A stretch of DNA of 32,306 bases from Clostridium sp. (lineage in GTDB: Bacteria; Bacillota; Dethiobacteria; Dethiobacterales; Dethiobacteraceae), in NCBI GenBank assembly GCA_018335695.1, contig JAGXRV010000017.1, positions 1 through 32,306 on the forward strand. The letters run 5' to 3'. Below are positions 21,868-30,101 of this stretch, piece after piece (the first letter of the stretch is position 1; every line of letters begins with the position of its first letter). The notes beneath the pieces are model-generated. The model made no database searches. It saw only the letters and a program-made list of their open reading frames with translations, and was not told the DNA's origin. The position numbers and the translations under genes were made by a program.

Positions 21868-22554
21868 TTAATTATTTTGCTCGTTCAAATTAAACTGGTT
21901 AGGGTCGCCGCGTAATGTGTCGCTGTCTGATTGAACTTGGGCGATAAACCCGCGGGCTTGCGTCACCAGTTCTTGAGCATCGGCAGGATTTAATTCAATC
22001 ACTCTATTCCAACTTGCAATAGCTTCCGTTGGGTTATTCCTGCCAAAGTAAAGGAAAATAGCACGGTTGTAATGAGCCTTAGCATGGTTTGGATTAAGGG
22101 CAATAGCCTTCTCAAATTCTTCTTCCGCCAAATCTAATTTTTCTGACCAAAAAGCCATAATCGCACGATTAACACGAACGTCTACATCGTCGGGATTAAT
22201 TTGCAATGCCCTGCCATACACTTCCACAGCCTGCAGATAAGTCTCGATAGCTTTTTCATTGCCGCTCACACGGGCATGTACTCTGCCCAGATCGAAATAA
22301 GCATGACCTAAGTTAGACAACAGATAAAAATTATCAGGTGACTGCTCTAAATTACTCTTAAACTGAGCAATGCGCTGTTCCAAACCGGCAATGTAACTTT
22401 CATCGCTTTGCACCGGTAGATTGCTGCTGCCCACCATGTTGCCCGGTAAAAAAGCGGCAAGAATAGAGGATAGCACTAAACCTCCGCCTGCGAAAGCAAT
22501 CACAATGTAAACCATAATCTTATTCTTTTTACCTCTGGACATCTTTTTTACCAC
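21868..22554 (-). CDS. Membrane-anchored tetratricopeptide protein
   Basis: 228 residues. A basic N terminus (RGKKNK) and one membrane helix (IMVYIVIAFAGGGLVLSSIL) are followed by about four TPR units (NFYLLSNLGHAYFDLGRV, AIETYLQAVEVYGRALQINP, DLAEEEFEKAIALNPNHAKA, HYNRAIFLYFGRNNPTEA). The repeats should face the outside if the basic start stays inside. A protein-interaction role is all that can be said. The GTG start has GGAGG 8 bases upstream. It lies 122 bases from the NADH-oxidase-family gene. Confidence 0.85.
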   Translation of the reverse strand: MVKKMSRGKKNKIMVYIVIAFAGGGLVLSSILAAFLPGNMVGSSNLPVQSDESYIAGLEQRIAQFKSNLEQSPDNFYLLSNLGHAYFDLGRVHARVSGNEKAIETYLQAVEVYGRALQINPDDVDVRVNRAIMAFWSEKLDLAEEEFEKAIALNPNHAKAHYNRAIFLYFGRNNPTEAIASWNRVIELNPADAQELVTQARGFIAQVQSDSDTLRGDPNQFNLNEQNN

Positions 22555-22676
22555 AAGGCTAACCTCCCGCGCAAGCTAAAAAACCCGCCAGCTACATTTG
22601 ATTATAACAAAAAGCTTTGAAAAGTATTTGAACTTTTTGTGAACTTTATTACTTATTTGAATTTACGATGCTTATT

Positions 22677-24050
22677 CTAACTTTGGTTCTCTCTGTTTTC
22701 TTCCCATTCGCTCTCTGCCACATTGGCCGCCACCACCACAGCCTCCCAGACTCCTTTATAGGGCGGCGCGTAACACATATCAACCTCTCCCAGCTCCGCC
22801 AAAGTCATTCCGGCGGTAATGGCGCATGCCAGGATATCAGCACGGTGAGCCACACCCTCATACCCGATGATCTGCCCGCCTAGCAGCCGGGAAGTTTTGC
22901 GTTCATAAACAAGTTTAATCATTATTTTGCGAGGATTGGGATAATAGATAGCGTGGTCTAAAGTGGTGACTACTGTCGCCATAGCAGCAAGCCCCTCGTC
23001 TTTTGCGGCTTGTTCGGTTAAACCGGTAAGAGCCACAGCCAAGTCAAAAATTTTAGCTGTAGCCGTCCCCAGTACGCCGGGGAAATCTTCCGACTGACCG
23101 CAGGCAGCCTGCCCTGCCAAACGACCCTGCCGGTTGGCAGTAGTGCCTAGAGGGATATAGACATTCTTCTCGAGCAGTCTGTGGTAAGTCTCTGCGCAGT
23201 CGCCGGCGGCATAAATATCAGGAATATTAGTACGCATCTGCCGGTCTACTACTACCGCTCCTTTAAAGCCTGTTTTTATCCCGGCAGCGGCAGCCAATTC
23301 GCAGTTTGGCCGCACACCTACAGAAAGTACCGCCAAATCACATGGATATTCACCTTGGTTAGTGCGTACGGCTGACAGCCGTTCTTCTCCCAAAAAAGCT
23401 GTGACCGGTTCCTTGGTGTGCACCAAAACGCCTTGCCGCAATAATTCCTGATGAACAATAGCGGAAAAATCAGCATCAAAATTAATAAGCACTCGTTCAG
23501 CTTGCTCCAGAATGCGCACCTCTTTACCTAAAAGGCGCAGGTTTTCCGCCACTTCCAAACCGATATAACCGCCGCCCATAATGACAATTCGCTTGACATC
23601 CGGGTTTTCCAGCGCACACTTTAAAGCTAAACCATCTTCCATAGTGCGGAGCGTATGGACGCCCGGCAGAGAAATTCCAGGCAAATCAGGCACAATCGGG
23701 CGGGCGCCTGTCGCATAGACCAGTTTAGCATACGGCTGAAAAAACATTTCGCCGCTAGCCAAATCTTTCACATGAACCTGCTTGGCATTGACATCAATAG
23801 CCAGCACCTCATGGCCGATGCGTACGGTAATATCCATTTTCTGCCGATATTTTTCCGGTGTGCGAATAACCATTTTATTATGGTCGGGAATTACTCCGGA
23901 TAAGTAATAAGGCATCCCGCAAGCCCCGTAAGAAACAAAGCCGCTTTTCTCAAAGACGATAATCGGCAAGTCCGGCTGCAGACGACGCGCTTTAGACGCC
24001 GCACTCATGCCGGCGGCAACACCGCCAATCACTACCAGTGGCTGCTGCAA
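22677..24050 (-). CDS. CoA-disulfide reductase / NADH oxidase family flavoprotein
   Basis: 457 residues. FAD-binding GGVAAG (9-14), redox-active Cys C44 in SYGACGMPYYLSG, NAD-binding GGGYIGLEVAENL, second FAD motif DIYAAGDCAE and a C-terminal dimerisation domain (DYxxPN-type YYPNPRKIMIKLVYERKTSR). With one Cys at this site, relatives reduce CoA disulfide, persulfides or O2/H2O2 with NAD(P)H; the substrate cannot be fixed here. No rhodanese domain is fused. The start is TTG 24050 with GGAGGGG 7 bases upstream; the frame could extend to GTG 24068 but that would bury this site. A sigma-H-like promoter is at 24113-24141. Confidence 0.9.
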   Translation of the reverse strand: MQQPLVVIGGVAAGMSAASKARRLQPDLPIIVFEKSGFVSYGACGMPYYLSGVIPDHNKMVIRTPEKYRQKMDITVRIGHEVLAIDVNAKQVHVKDLASGEMFFQPYAKLVYATGARPIVPDLPGISLPGVHTLRTMEDGLALKCALENPDVKRIVIMGGGYIGLEVAENLRLLGKEVRILEQAERVLINFDADFSAIVHQELLRQGVLVHTKEPVTAFLGEERLSAVRTNQGEYPCDLAVLSVGVRPNCELAAAAGIKTGFKGAVVVDRQMRTNIPDIYAAGDCAETYHRLLEKNVYIPLGTTANRQGRLAGQAACGQSEDFPGVLGTATAKIFDLAVALTGLTEQAAKDEGLAAMATVVTTLDHAIYYPNPRKIMIKLVYERKTSRLLGGQIIGYEGVAHRADILACAITAGMTLAELGEVDMCYAPPYKGVWEAVVVAANVAESEWEENRENQS

Positions 24051-24112
24051 TATCAGTCCCCTCCGCACATTTACAAATTTTGTTTTTTATTCTGTCTTTG
24101 TATTCTCTCTTT

Positions 24113-24141
24113 TTATTCTGCTTTTCTCGCTTTCTTCCTGC
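24113..24141 (-). promoter_or_regulatory. Sigma-H-like promoter of the NADH-oxidase-family gene
   Basis: Minus strand: -35 GCAGGAAGA (24133-24141), 11-base spacer, -10 GCAGAATAA (24113-24121). The -10 matches RNNGAAT fully. It lies 63 bases upstream of the TTG start. Confidence 0.55.
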
Positions 24142-24240
24142 CGGACAACCCTGATTGTTTGCAGATTTTGCGGCACCGGAATAGTTTGCGGCAGTTTCGG
24201 TGAGGCTAACCGTATTCCAAAAACTACAGGTGATGATCTT

Positions 24241-25215
24241 TTGACCGTTTATCAGATGCCCGTTTGGGAGTTGCAATCTCTGCCCGGGTTAGCGCAGGTA
24301 GAAACTCGCCTTAAAGAATTTAGCCAAGCGAATGATAGGCTGACAGCGCACTTTTCCGCGACTGTCACAGTCGGCGGCAAGCGCCTGCGTCCTGCGCTCG
24401 TTCTGCTTTGCGGCGCCTTTTACCGCGCCAGACAAAACCAGTTGATCGACATAGCCACAGCCGTTGAATTAATTCATACCGCCTCCCTGGTGCATGATGA
24501 TATTATTGACAACGCCGCAACCCGGCGAGGCAAACCTACACTTTCGGCGGAATGGGGGGTGCAAAAGGCCGTCCTTTATGGCGATTTCCTTTTTGCACGC
24601 GCATTTTCACTTTTAAGCAAACACGGACTTAACGGAACTCTGGGAAATATGACTCAAGCTATCAGTTTGATGTGCGAGGGAGAGATTGAGCAGTCGGCAC
24701 TACTCTTTAATTGCGATGTCACCGAAGCCGATTATTTTTCCTATATCCACAAAAAGACAGCCTATTTTCTATCTGCCTGTTGTCTGGCCGGGGCTGAAGC
24801 CTGCGGGATGCCGGTGGCTGAAAAAAGACTGCTTGCTGCATTTGGGCTGCAGCTTGGTTATGCTTTTCAACTGACTGATGATCTGCTAGACATTAGCGGA
24901 AGCGCAACCGGCATGGGAAAAGCAGTAATGCAAGACATTAAAGAAGGTAATCTCACCCTGCCGCTAATCAAACTGTTGCAAGACAAACGGCATGGCTGTG
25001 CCGTAAGGCAGCTTATTGCGGAAAAAGACTTTTCTGCGGCAAATTTACAATTCATCCGGCAGACACTGCTCCGGTGCGGTATTCTCGCGGAAACAAACGA
25101 AAAAGCCGGTTTGCTGCTCAAACGTGCCAAACAAAATCTCGAAAAACTGCCGCTTAAACCGCCTCGACTGTTATTAACCCGCCTTGCCGATTATGTAGCT
25201 CACAGAACATCCTAG
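24241..25215 (+). CDS. Trans-polyprenyl diphosphate synthase
   Basis: 324 residues of the all-helical prenyltransferase family that condenses isopentenyl diphosphate onto allylic diphosphates. GGKRLRPALVLL precedes the first Asp-rich motif DDIID (86-90) in SLVHDDIIDNAATRRGKPT; the second is DDLLD in YAFQLTDDLLDISGSATGMG. It resembles the heptaprenyl/octaprenyl synthase catalytic subunit and may supply menaquinone side chains or substrate for the adjacent YtpB-like cyclase. The TTG start at 24241 has AGGTGA at 7 bases; ATG 24256 is an alternative without a site. It converges on the YtpB-like gene with 3 bases between stops. Confidence 0.9.
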   Translation: MTVYQMPVWELQSLPGLAQVETRLKEFSQANDRLTAHFSATVTVGGKRLRPALVLLCGAFYRARQNQLIDIATAVELIHTASLVHDDIIDNAATRRGKPTLSAEWGVQKAVLYGDFLFARAFSLLSKHGLNGTLGNMTQAISLMCEGEIEQSALLFNCDVTEADYFSYIHKKTAYFLSACCLAGAEACGMPVAEKRLLAAFGLQLGYAFQLTDDLLDISGSATGMGKAVMQDIKEGNLTLPLIKLLQDKRHGCAVRQLIAEKDFSAANLQFIRQTLLRCGILAETNEKAGLLLKRAKQNLEKLPLKPPRLLLTRLADYVAHRTS

Positions 25216-25218
25216 ACG

Positions 25219-26286
25219 CTAGATAATTCCCGTACTGCGCAAAGCAAGACACAGTTTATGCAGCAAGCGTGCCTCCATACCCGCTTCTCGCAGTAGTTGC
25301 TGCGAGATTTTGTTGCGTCCGGAACAAAATGTTTTTGGATCGGAGAGATATAATGCTAGCAGACCATGCACAACCGTATGGTGAAAAGCTGCATGCGGCA
25401 GCGATTCCGTCCTTTGCAGCGACTCTCGCAGAAACCGCGCTAAACCCGCCGTCATTGCTTTTTCATCCGGATAAAATGAGACAAAGTTCAGCTCATCATG
25501 CCGCAGATCTTCATCAATATCTATAAAGTAATCAAGCAATATATGCAAACCGCAAAGCCATGGGAAATAGCATGCCTGCAGCTTGTCAATCTCCAAGCTG
25601 CTTAAAGGAGCGATTGATGCCATAGCTGTCAAGGCAAAAATGCCAAGCGTGGAGCCGGCGGCAGCTGAAAACTCCCACCAGTAAAGGTTTGGTGCCAGCT
25701 CAGCATGACGAGAAAACCAACGAGTCAGCAGTTCCGTGCGCAATCCTCTATCCTGATGTTTATAGACTTGAAGATCACTATAGAGACTCACCAAATGGAT
25801 AAGCTCCTGCCGGATATGATTATAGCCTGGAAAAACGGCAATCTTTTCCCTGCATTCCTGTACAAGCGAAGTGAGATATCCACCGTCCTGATTATAGGGA
25901 AAGCCTGCATACCAATCTGCGAGCGGAGCGTCAAGGTCTATCGCCGCGTTCAGCGCATAATGCAGCCGGCGAAAGGCTCCTTCGTTTGCTGCCTCTGTCC
26001 GGTCGCATAAATTGTCAAGGTAGTCACTGATTGTCTGCAACGCCACAACAAAGCCGATTATTTGCGACGTCTTCGCCCCTGGATAAAGAGCATAGATACT
26101 GCCGCCTTGACAATGAAACCTTTTCTTGTCAAGACTATCTAAAGCTTGCCGCTTTAGCTCCGGATGCGGAATATTATGCGCTCTGCTGCGCCAAATTGTA
26201 AGTTCCCGCTCCACAGCAGGCAGAATGCGAAATAGATAGGACAGAATCACTGCCTGACTTTTTGCTCTCTCTAACAAGAGATTCAT
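25219..26286 (-). CDS. ytpB: YtpB-like (DUF2600) terpene cyclase
   Basis: 355 residues. DUF2600 features: SQIIGFVVALQTISDYLDNL with the Asp-rich DYLDNLCDR, WWEFSAAAGSTLGIFALTAM, and LCGLHILLDYFIDIDEDLRH. In Bacillus, YtpB makes tetraprenyl-beta-curcumene from heptaprenyl diphosphate, the precursor of sesquarterpenes such as baciterpenol linked to spore resistance. A polyprenyl synthase is its convergent neighbour, and the genome sporulates, so the same role is likely. AGGAGG precedes the ATG. Length agrees with the family; no squalene-hopene-cyclase partner is in the window. Confidence 0.88.
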   Translation of the reverse strand: MNLLLERAKSQAVILSYLFRILPAVERELTIWRSRAHNIPHPELKRQALDSLDKKRFHCQGGSIYALYPGAKTSQIIGFVVALQTISDYLDNLCDRTEAANEGAFRRLHYALNAAIDLDAPLADWYAGFPYNQDGGYLTSLVQECREKIAVFPGYNHIRQELIHLVSLYSDLQVYKHQDRGLRTELLTRWFSRHAELAPNLYWWEFSAAAGSTLGIFALTAMASIAPLSSLEIDKLQACYFPWLCGLHILLDYFIDIDEDLRHDELNFVSFYPDEKAMTAGLARFLRESLQRTESLPHAAFHHTVVHGLLALYLSDPKTFCSGRNKISQQLLREAGMEARLLHKLCLALRSTGII

Positions 26287-26373
26287 CCTTTGCCTCCTAA
26301 AATCATGCCTTTATAAAATATAGTCTGTCATATGTTATTATTCCTCAAAGGCACTGAAACTAAAAGCACTGCT

Positions 26374-26584
26374 CCCTCACCCTACCCTCTCCCAAAGGGA
26401 GAGGGGATTAGAGAAGGAGAGCACTCCCCTCTCCACCCCCCCGAGGGAGGGTGTAACGCTGCCTGTGACGCCGCTTTGTCACATTTCCCTCTCCACCCCC
26501 TGGGGGAGGGTGTAACGCTGCCTGTGACGCCGCTTTGTCACATTTCCCTCTCCACCCCCTGGGGGGAGAGGGTTAGGGTGAGGG
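26374..26584. repeat. Composite palindromic repeat with 59-bp tandem core
   Basis: Left arm 26374-26393 (CCCTCACCCTACCCTCTCCC) and right arm 26564-26584 (GGGAGAGGG, TTAGGGTGAGGG) are inverted copies. Between them a 59-base unit (GTGTAACGCTGCCTGTGACG, CCGCTTTGTCACATT and a CCCTCTCCACCCCC segment) is repeated twice (about 26426-26544) with a partial third copy. It occupies most of the 373-base gap 26287-26659; the rest holds the ribosome sites of the flanking genes. Confidence 0.88.
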
Positions 26585-26659
26585 GGCCGCAGGGTTTTTG
26601 CATCATATGGCGAACAGCTTAACTAAAGGCAGCAAAACTTTAAGAGGGAGGCGACAGCA

Positions 26660-27337
26660 TTGGAAAAATTAGCGTTTAACTTTCAAGCGATTCTTGCTTC
26701 TATACTTGATAAACCGGCAGAAATGACTGATTATGCCGGAAAACAGATGGATCATATCAAAAGGATATTACATGCCATGCCGGCCTATAGCTGCCCCTTG
26801 TCGTGCAATCTCTGCTGTCACGGCTCCATCCTGATGTCGTATGTCGAATATATCCATATTCTGCACCGCCTGCAGGAAAAATACGGCGCCGAAAAACTTT
26901 CGGCGCTCTTTAGCGAGCGCCTAGGGGTTTTAGAAGAAGAAGGCAAATTGCTCTGTCCATTTATTGATACAAACAAAAAAGCGGAACACTGTGCCATATA
27001 TGATGACCGTCCGCTTATTTGCCGTGTTTACGGCACTACCGCCGCACCTTGTGCGACTGAAATTGACCAGCCTCATTTTCCTTCGGCAAGCTTTCATCAG
27101 GCCTACAACCTGCTTTACTATCTGGCAGACGGCAGCTTTATCGGCTTGCCGCTCCCGGATGGGCTGGCTTTATTTGAGGCGCCTTTTTCTATTTGGGCTG
27201 CCGCCGACAGCGGAAAAACGGAAGAAGTGCTGAATATTTTTGCCGAACATGGCAGCATGCGCGCCGTGATTTGCGACTTGCCGGCAAACCGTTTTTTCAC
27301 CATCCTTCCGGGCGGAGAACGCCAATATATAACCTGA
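26660..27337 (+). CDS. YkgJ-family cysteine-cluster protein
   Basis: 225 residues. The N-terminal Cys cluster CPLSCNLCC and later LCPFID, CAIYDDRPLICRVYGTTAAP form the zinc- or iron-sulfur-binding site of the YkgJ (UPF0153-like) family. Eight or so cysteines fall in the usual spacing. The function of the family is unknown. The TTG start 26660 follows GGGAGG at a good distance. No promoter is visible because the repeat block 26374-26584 lies directly upstream. The stop is 8 bases from the convergent antitoxin gene. Confidence 0.82.
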   Translation: MEKLAFNFQAILASILDKPAEMTDYAGKQMDHIKRILHAMPAYSCPLSCNLCCHGSILMSYVEYIHILHRLQEKYGAEKLSALFSERLGVLEEEGKLLCPFIDTNKKAEHCAIYDDRPLICRVYGTTAAPCATEIDQPHFPSASFHQAYNLLYYLADGSFIGLPLPDGLALFEAPFSIWAAADSGKTEEVLNIFAEHGSMRAVICDLPANRFFTILPGGERQYIT

Positions 27338-27345
27338 TTGCGCTT

Positions 27346-27630
27346 TCAGTTAATAGTAATATGGATTTCCTTGCCAAGACTGCGTGCAATTTTAATGATA
27401 AAATCCAACGAAGGGTTATAAGCGCCGCTTTCAAAACGGGATATGTTGGATTTTTGTGTCCCGACACGCAAGGCAAGTTCTTCCTGGGTAATATTCAACT
27501 GATTCCTAGCATCAATAATTTGTGCAATCAACTCATAGCGGGGTTTCAATTTTTCATATTCTGTCTTAAATTCCTCGTCCTTCATCAATCTTGCCTTAAT
27601 ATCCTCAAATTTCACGCCTGCTCTACTCAT
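27346..27630 (-). CDS. higA: HigA-like XRE antitoxin
   Basis: 94 residues. A helix-turn-helix at about 38-90: LNITQEELALRVGTQKSNIS, RFESGAYNPSLDFIIKIARS. It should neutralise the HigB-like toxin encoded just upstream and repress the operon by binding the palindrome at 28033-28052. ATG 27630 is chosen for GAAGGTG 5 bases upstream; a frame from 27654 lacks one. It overlaps the toxin gene by 8 bases. Toxin-first order is typical of HigBA. Confidence 0.88.
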   Translation of the reverse strand: MSRAGVKFEDIKARLMKDEEFKTEYEKLKPRYELIAQIIDARNQLNITQEELALRVGTQKSNISRFESGAYNPSLDFIIKIARSLGKEIHITIN

Positions 27631-27988
27631 CTTGACACCTTCTTTCATAATCAAACTTATAGCTTAATGCTTTTTCAAGCTCTTTTATTGGTGTTTTATT
27701 GGTTTTCTTTACAAAACCATGAAGCAGTATAAAGGTATTCTTTTTATAAAGAAAGTAAAATATTCTCGTAACATCAGATGAAAACTTTACCCGTAGCTCA
27801 AACAGTCCTTTATAGCGTACTCCCTTGATCGCAGTTGAAAAGGGCTCGCGGATATTAATACCTAACTTCTTAAGCAGCAATATGTCGCTGTACGCTTTAG
27901 CGCGTAGCTTTGAATTCAACGACAGCAAAAAATCTTCAACCGGAATTTCACCGTTTTCCTTTTGGTAAAATTCTACTTCCCAATCCAA
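27623..27988 (-). CDS. higB: HigB-like RelE-superfamily toxin
   Basis: 121 residues of the phage Gp49-like/HigB group: VEFYQKENGEIPVEDFLLSL, LLLKKLGINIREPFSTAIKG, the strand GVRYKGLFELRVKFSSDVTR and the C-terminal IFYFLYKKNTFILLHGFVKK followed by TNKTPIKELEKA. These are the features of ribosome-dependent mRNA interferases. TTG start 27988 with GGGAGG about 10 bases upstream. The -35/-10 with operator (28032-28060) is 44 bases upstream. Confidence 0.9.
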   Translation of the reverse strand: MDWEVEFYQKENGEIPVEDFLLSLNSKLRAKAYSDILLLKKLGINIREPFSTAIKGVRYKGLFELRVKFSSDVTRIFYFLYKKNTFILLHGFVKKTNKTPIKELEKALSYKFDYERRCQDE

Positions 27989-28031
27989 ACCGCTGCCTCC
28001 CTCGTAATATTATATGCATGTTATGATTATT

Positions 28032-28060
28032 ATGTTATCATATATGATAACATTTGTCAA
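28032..28060 (-). promoter_or_regulatory. HigBA promoter with operator palindrome
   Basis: Minus strand: -35 TTGACA (28055-28060, perfect), 17-base spacer, -10 TAACAT (28032-28037). The perfect 20-base palindrome TGTTATCATATATGATAACA (28033-28052) covers the spacer and -10, where a bound repressor would block polymerase. HigA is the likely ligand. Confidence 0.82.
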
Positions 28061-28102
28061 GGAATATTCACTATCTAGGCATATTAAAAGCCTTTATCTA
28101 CG

Positions 28103-28137
28103 CAAAAAAGGCGCTATCCCATTGCGGGATAATGCCT
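28103..28137 (-). terminator. Intrinsic terminator of the ferredoxin gene
   Basis: Minus strand: GGCATTATCCC, loop GCAAT, GGGATAGCGCC (one mismatch, one G-T pair), then TTTTTT. It is about 100 bases past the ferredoxin stop; nothing else is seen between (28138-28235). Confidence 0.75.
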
Positions 28138-28235
28138 AACTTTGCTTTGCCGTATCTGTTAATGGGTTCAATTAGTTTTTATACTAAACCACGCCTCAGT
28201 AAAAAGGATACTGTAGTAGTTCCTTTCTGCTCAAA

Positions 28236-28964
28236 CTAAAAGTCTAGCTGCTTGCGTTCGATTATTTTGCCCTCAAGCGAAATCCGTATCGCAGTAAACG
28301 GAACGTTAACTCCGGAGCGCCGGATCGCTTCACGCACGACACTAATTAAACCGGTGCAGCAGGGAACTTCCATATGAACCACGGTTATCCCTTTAAGATC
28401 ATTAACCCTGATGATTTCCGCCAATTTCTCCACAGCCGGCACTGTTTCGTCCAGCTTTGGGCAACTGATCACCAGCGCATGTCCGCGCAACAAATTTTGG
28501 TGAAAATTGGCGAAAGCGAAGGGAACACAATCGGCAGCTACCAATAATTCAGCATTCTTAAAATAAGCCGCCGCCGGGTTAACCAATTTTAGTTTGACAG
28601 GCCACTGTCCAAGCTCTGAGTCGGCTTCTCCCTGCTCCGGTACGGGTGCGGCATCACCTTTTCGCGACGCCAAGGTTCGCGCCATTGTACCGGGGCAAGC
28701 GCATGCCGCCGGTTCCGTTTTTTTCGCTTTTTGCAGATGAGCGTGGACAGCCTGTTCATCAAATGCCTCCGCTTCCCGCTCTTCAATCATTAGCGCACCT
28801 TGCGGACATTCACCAAGGCAAGCGCCTAAACCGTCGCAAAGATTATCTGCAATTAGCCGGGCTTTACCGTTGACAATCTGCAGAGAACCTTCCGCGCAAG
28901 AAGGGACACACAATCCGCAACCGTTGCATTTATCTTCATCAATCCTGATAATTTGTCTTTTCAT
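28236..28964 (-). CDS. Two-cluster ferredoxin-domain protein with atypical second cluster
   Basis: 242 residues. Cluster I: C13-xx-C16-xx-C19-xxx-C23 (DKCNGCGLCVPSC). Cluster II: C43-x5-C49-x3-C53-P (LCDGLGACLGECPQG), lacking the middle Cys of CxxCxxC. After a linker with CACPG, a second part of about 120 residues has hydrophobic strands (LLVAADCVPFAFANFHQNLL, ISCPKLDE) and HMEVPCCTGLISVVREAIRR, a Cys-Cys pair. An electron-transfer role in anaerobic metabolism is likely; the partner is unknown. AGGAGG precedes the ATG; a terminator follows. Confidence 0.85.
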   Translation of the reverse strand: MKRQIIRIDEDKCNGCGLCVPSCAEGSLQIVNGKARLIADNLCDGLGACLGECPQGALMIEEREAEAFDEQAVHAHLQKAKKTEPAACACPGTMARTLASRKGDAAPVPEQGEADSELGQWPVKLKLVNPAAAYFKNAELLVAADCVPFAFANFHQNLLRGHALVISCPKLDETVPAVEKLAEIIRVNDLKGITVVHMEVPCCTGLISVVREAIRRSGVNVPFTAIRISLEGKIIERKQLDF

Positions 28965-29102
28965 AACTGTTTCCTCCTTGTGCTAACTTGTTACCAGCCA
29001 AGTATAGCACGCTTCCGCTGTCGCTGCTGTGACATAAATCATCGTATACAAAAACGCAGGTGTTTTTGAGTGGATTCTATTATAGCGTTTTTTGAGGAAA
29101 AA

Positions 29103-29131
29103 GAAGGAATCCTCACTAAAGAGCAGAATAC
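29103..29131 (+). promoter_or_regulatory. Sigma-H-like promoter of the Rossmann-MCP gene
   Basis: Plus strand: -35 GAAGGAATC (29103-29111), 11-base spacer, -10 GCAGAATAC (29123-29131). It lies 37 bases before the ATG, a natural distance, and matches RNNGAAT fully. Confidence 0.55.
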
Positions 29132-29168
29132 ATGCCGTAAGAAAATCCGCAGATTGAGGTGGCATGTA

Positions 29169-30023
29169 ATGAATATAGGCATTATCGGCGGAGGACGGGG
29201 CGGCTTGGCGGTTATGGAGCTTCTGCTTACTATCCCCGGCATAAACATAATTTGGGTTTCCGATTTGCAAACAGACGCGCCCGCCTTACTAAAAGCCCGC
29301 AAACTCGGCATCGAGACGATTACCGACTTTGTGTTCCGGCTCTCCGATCTAAGCCTGCAAATGGTTATTGAGGTGACAGGGGTAGAAAAAGTAGGACAAC
29401 GGCTTAAAGAAAATGTGGGTCCACATACCACGGTGATGAGTGCCGCCGCTGCCAAACTGCTTATTACTATTGTGGAAAGTCGGGCAGCGCTATTTAAAAA
29501 GATTTATGCCAACGCGGAAGAACTGGCTAGTTATACCGAACAATTAAACGACTCGGCAGACCAGATCAGGCTGAGTATGGAACACTTAGCAGGTGAAGCC
29601 GAAAAGCTTGCCAATTACGGAGAAACGCTGACGGCTACCTCACAAACCGCCACGGCTGAAGCAGAAAAAACGCAACAAATTTTAAAAATAATTGATGATA
29701 TCGCCAAACAGACTAATATCATCGGGCTAAATGCCGCGATTGAAGCGGCTAGAGTGGGCAAAGCAGGTGGTGGCTTTTCAGTCGTTGCCACAGAAATCCG
29801 CAAACTGGCTGTAAGCACCAGTACCTCGACCAAAGAAATCGGCTCAATCACAAACAGTGTAAAAAGCTATATGCAAACCATCAACCATGGCATTAAAGAA
29901 TCCGGGCTGATTGCTCAAAGCCAGGCGGCTGCCTCAGAAGAAGTGCTGGCAGCGCTGGAATCACTCGCGGACGTTTCAAAACGCCTCCATCAGCTTGCAG
30001 ACGACCTCTTGAAATTGCAGTAA
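29169..30023 (+). CDS. Soluble chemoreceptor with N-terminal Rossmann-like domain
   Basis: 284 residues without a transmembrane segment. Residues 1 to about 110: [20 protein letters not shown] has the GxGxxG dinucleotide fingerprint (G7, G9, G12), followed by [20 protein letters not shown] and [12 protein letters not shown], like an NAD(P)-binding or CoA-binding domain. Residues about 150-284 are the methyl-accepting signalling hairpin with [20 protein letters not shown] and [20 protein letters not shown], the tip that contacts CheA/CheW. It may sense redox or a nucleotide in the cytoplasm. ATG 29169 has GAGGTG 7 bases upstream; a frame to 29070 would cover the promoter. Confidence 0.87.
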   Translation: MNIGIIGGGRGGLAVMELLLTIPGINIIWVSDLQTDAPALLKARKLGIETITDFVFRLSDLSLQMVIEVTGVEKVGQRLKENVGPHTTVMSAAAAKLLITIVESRAALFKKIYANAEELASYTEQLNDSADQIRLSMEHLAGEAEKLANYGETLTATSQTATAEAEKTQQILKIIDDIAKQTNIIGLNAAIEAARVGKAGGGFSVVATEIRKLAVSTSTSTKEIGSITNSVKSYMQTINHGIKESGLIAQSQAAASEEVLAALESLADVSKRLHQLADDLLKLQ

Positions 30024-30065
30024 GGATTATTGTAAAGACTAAGTAATTTTCTTTCGCCAACAAGA

Positions 30066-30100
30066 AACGAGGCAGGGGCTCTCCGCCCGCCTCGTTCTTT
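30066..30100. terminator. Bidirectional terminator
   Basis: AACGAGGC (30066-30073) and GCCTCGTT (30089-30096) form an 8-bp stem, extended inside by GGGC/GCCC pairs; CTTT ATT follows on the plus strand and TCTTG on the minus strand. It sits between the converging MCP and rubrerythrin-like genes. Confidence 0.75.
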
Positions 30101-30101
30101 A

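Noticed and set aside
24007-24240. N-terminal extension of the polyprenyl synthase
   Set aside because: The extra 78 residues overlap the divergent gene and promoter, are Cys/Phe-rich without family similarity and lack a ribosome site; start set at TTG 24241.
26426-26584. Possible CRISPR array from the 59-base tandem units
   Set aside because: Units are adjacent without unique spacers, and no cas genes are near; they are internal duplications of a palindromic repeat.
29070-29168. Upstream extension of the Rossmann-MCP
   Set aside because: It would cover the sigma-H-like promoter; ATG 29169 has a GAGGTG site and begins directly with the Rossmann strand.
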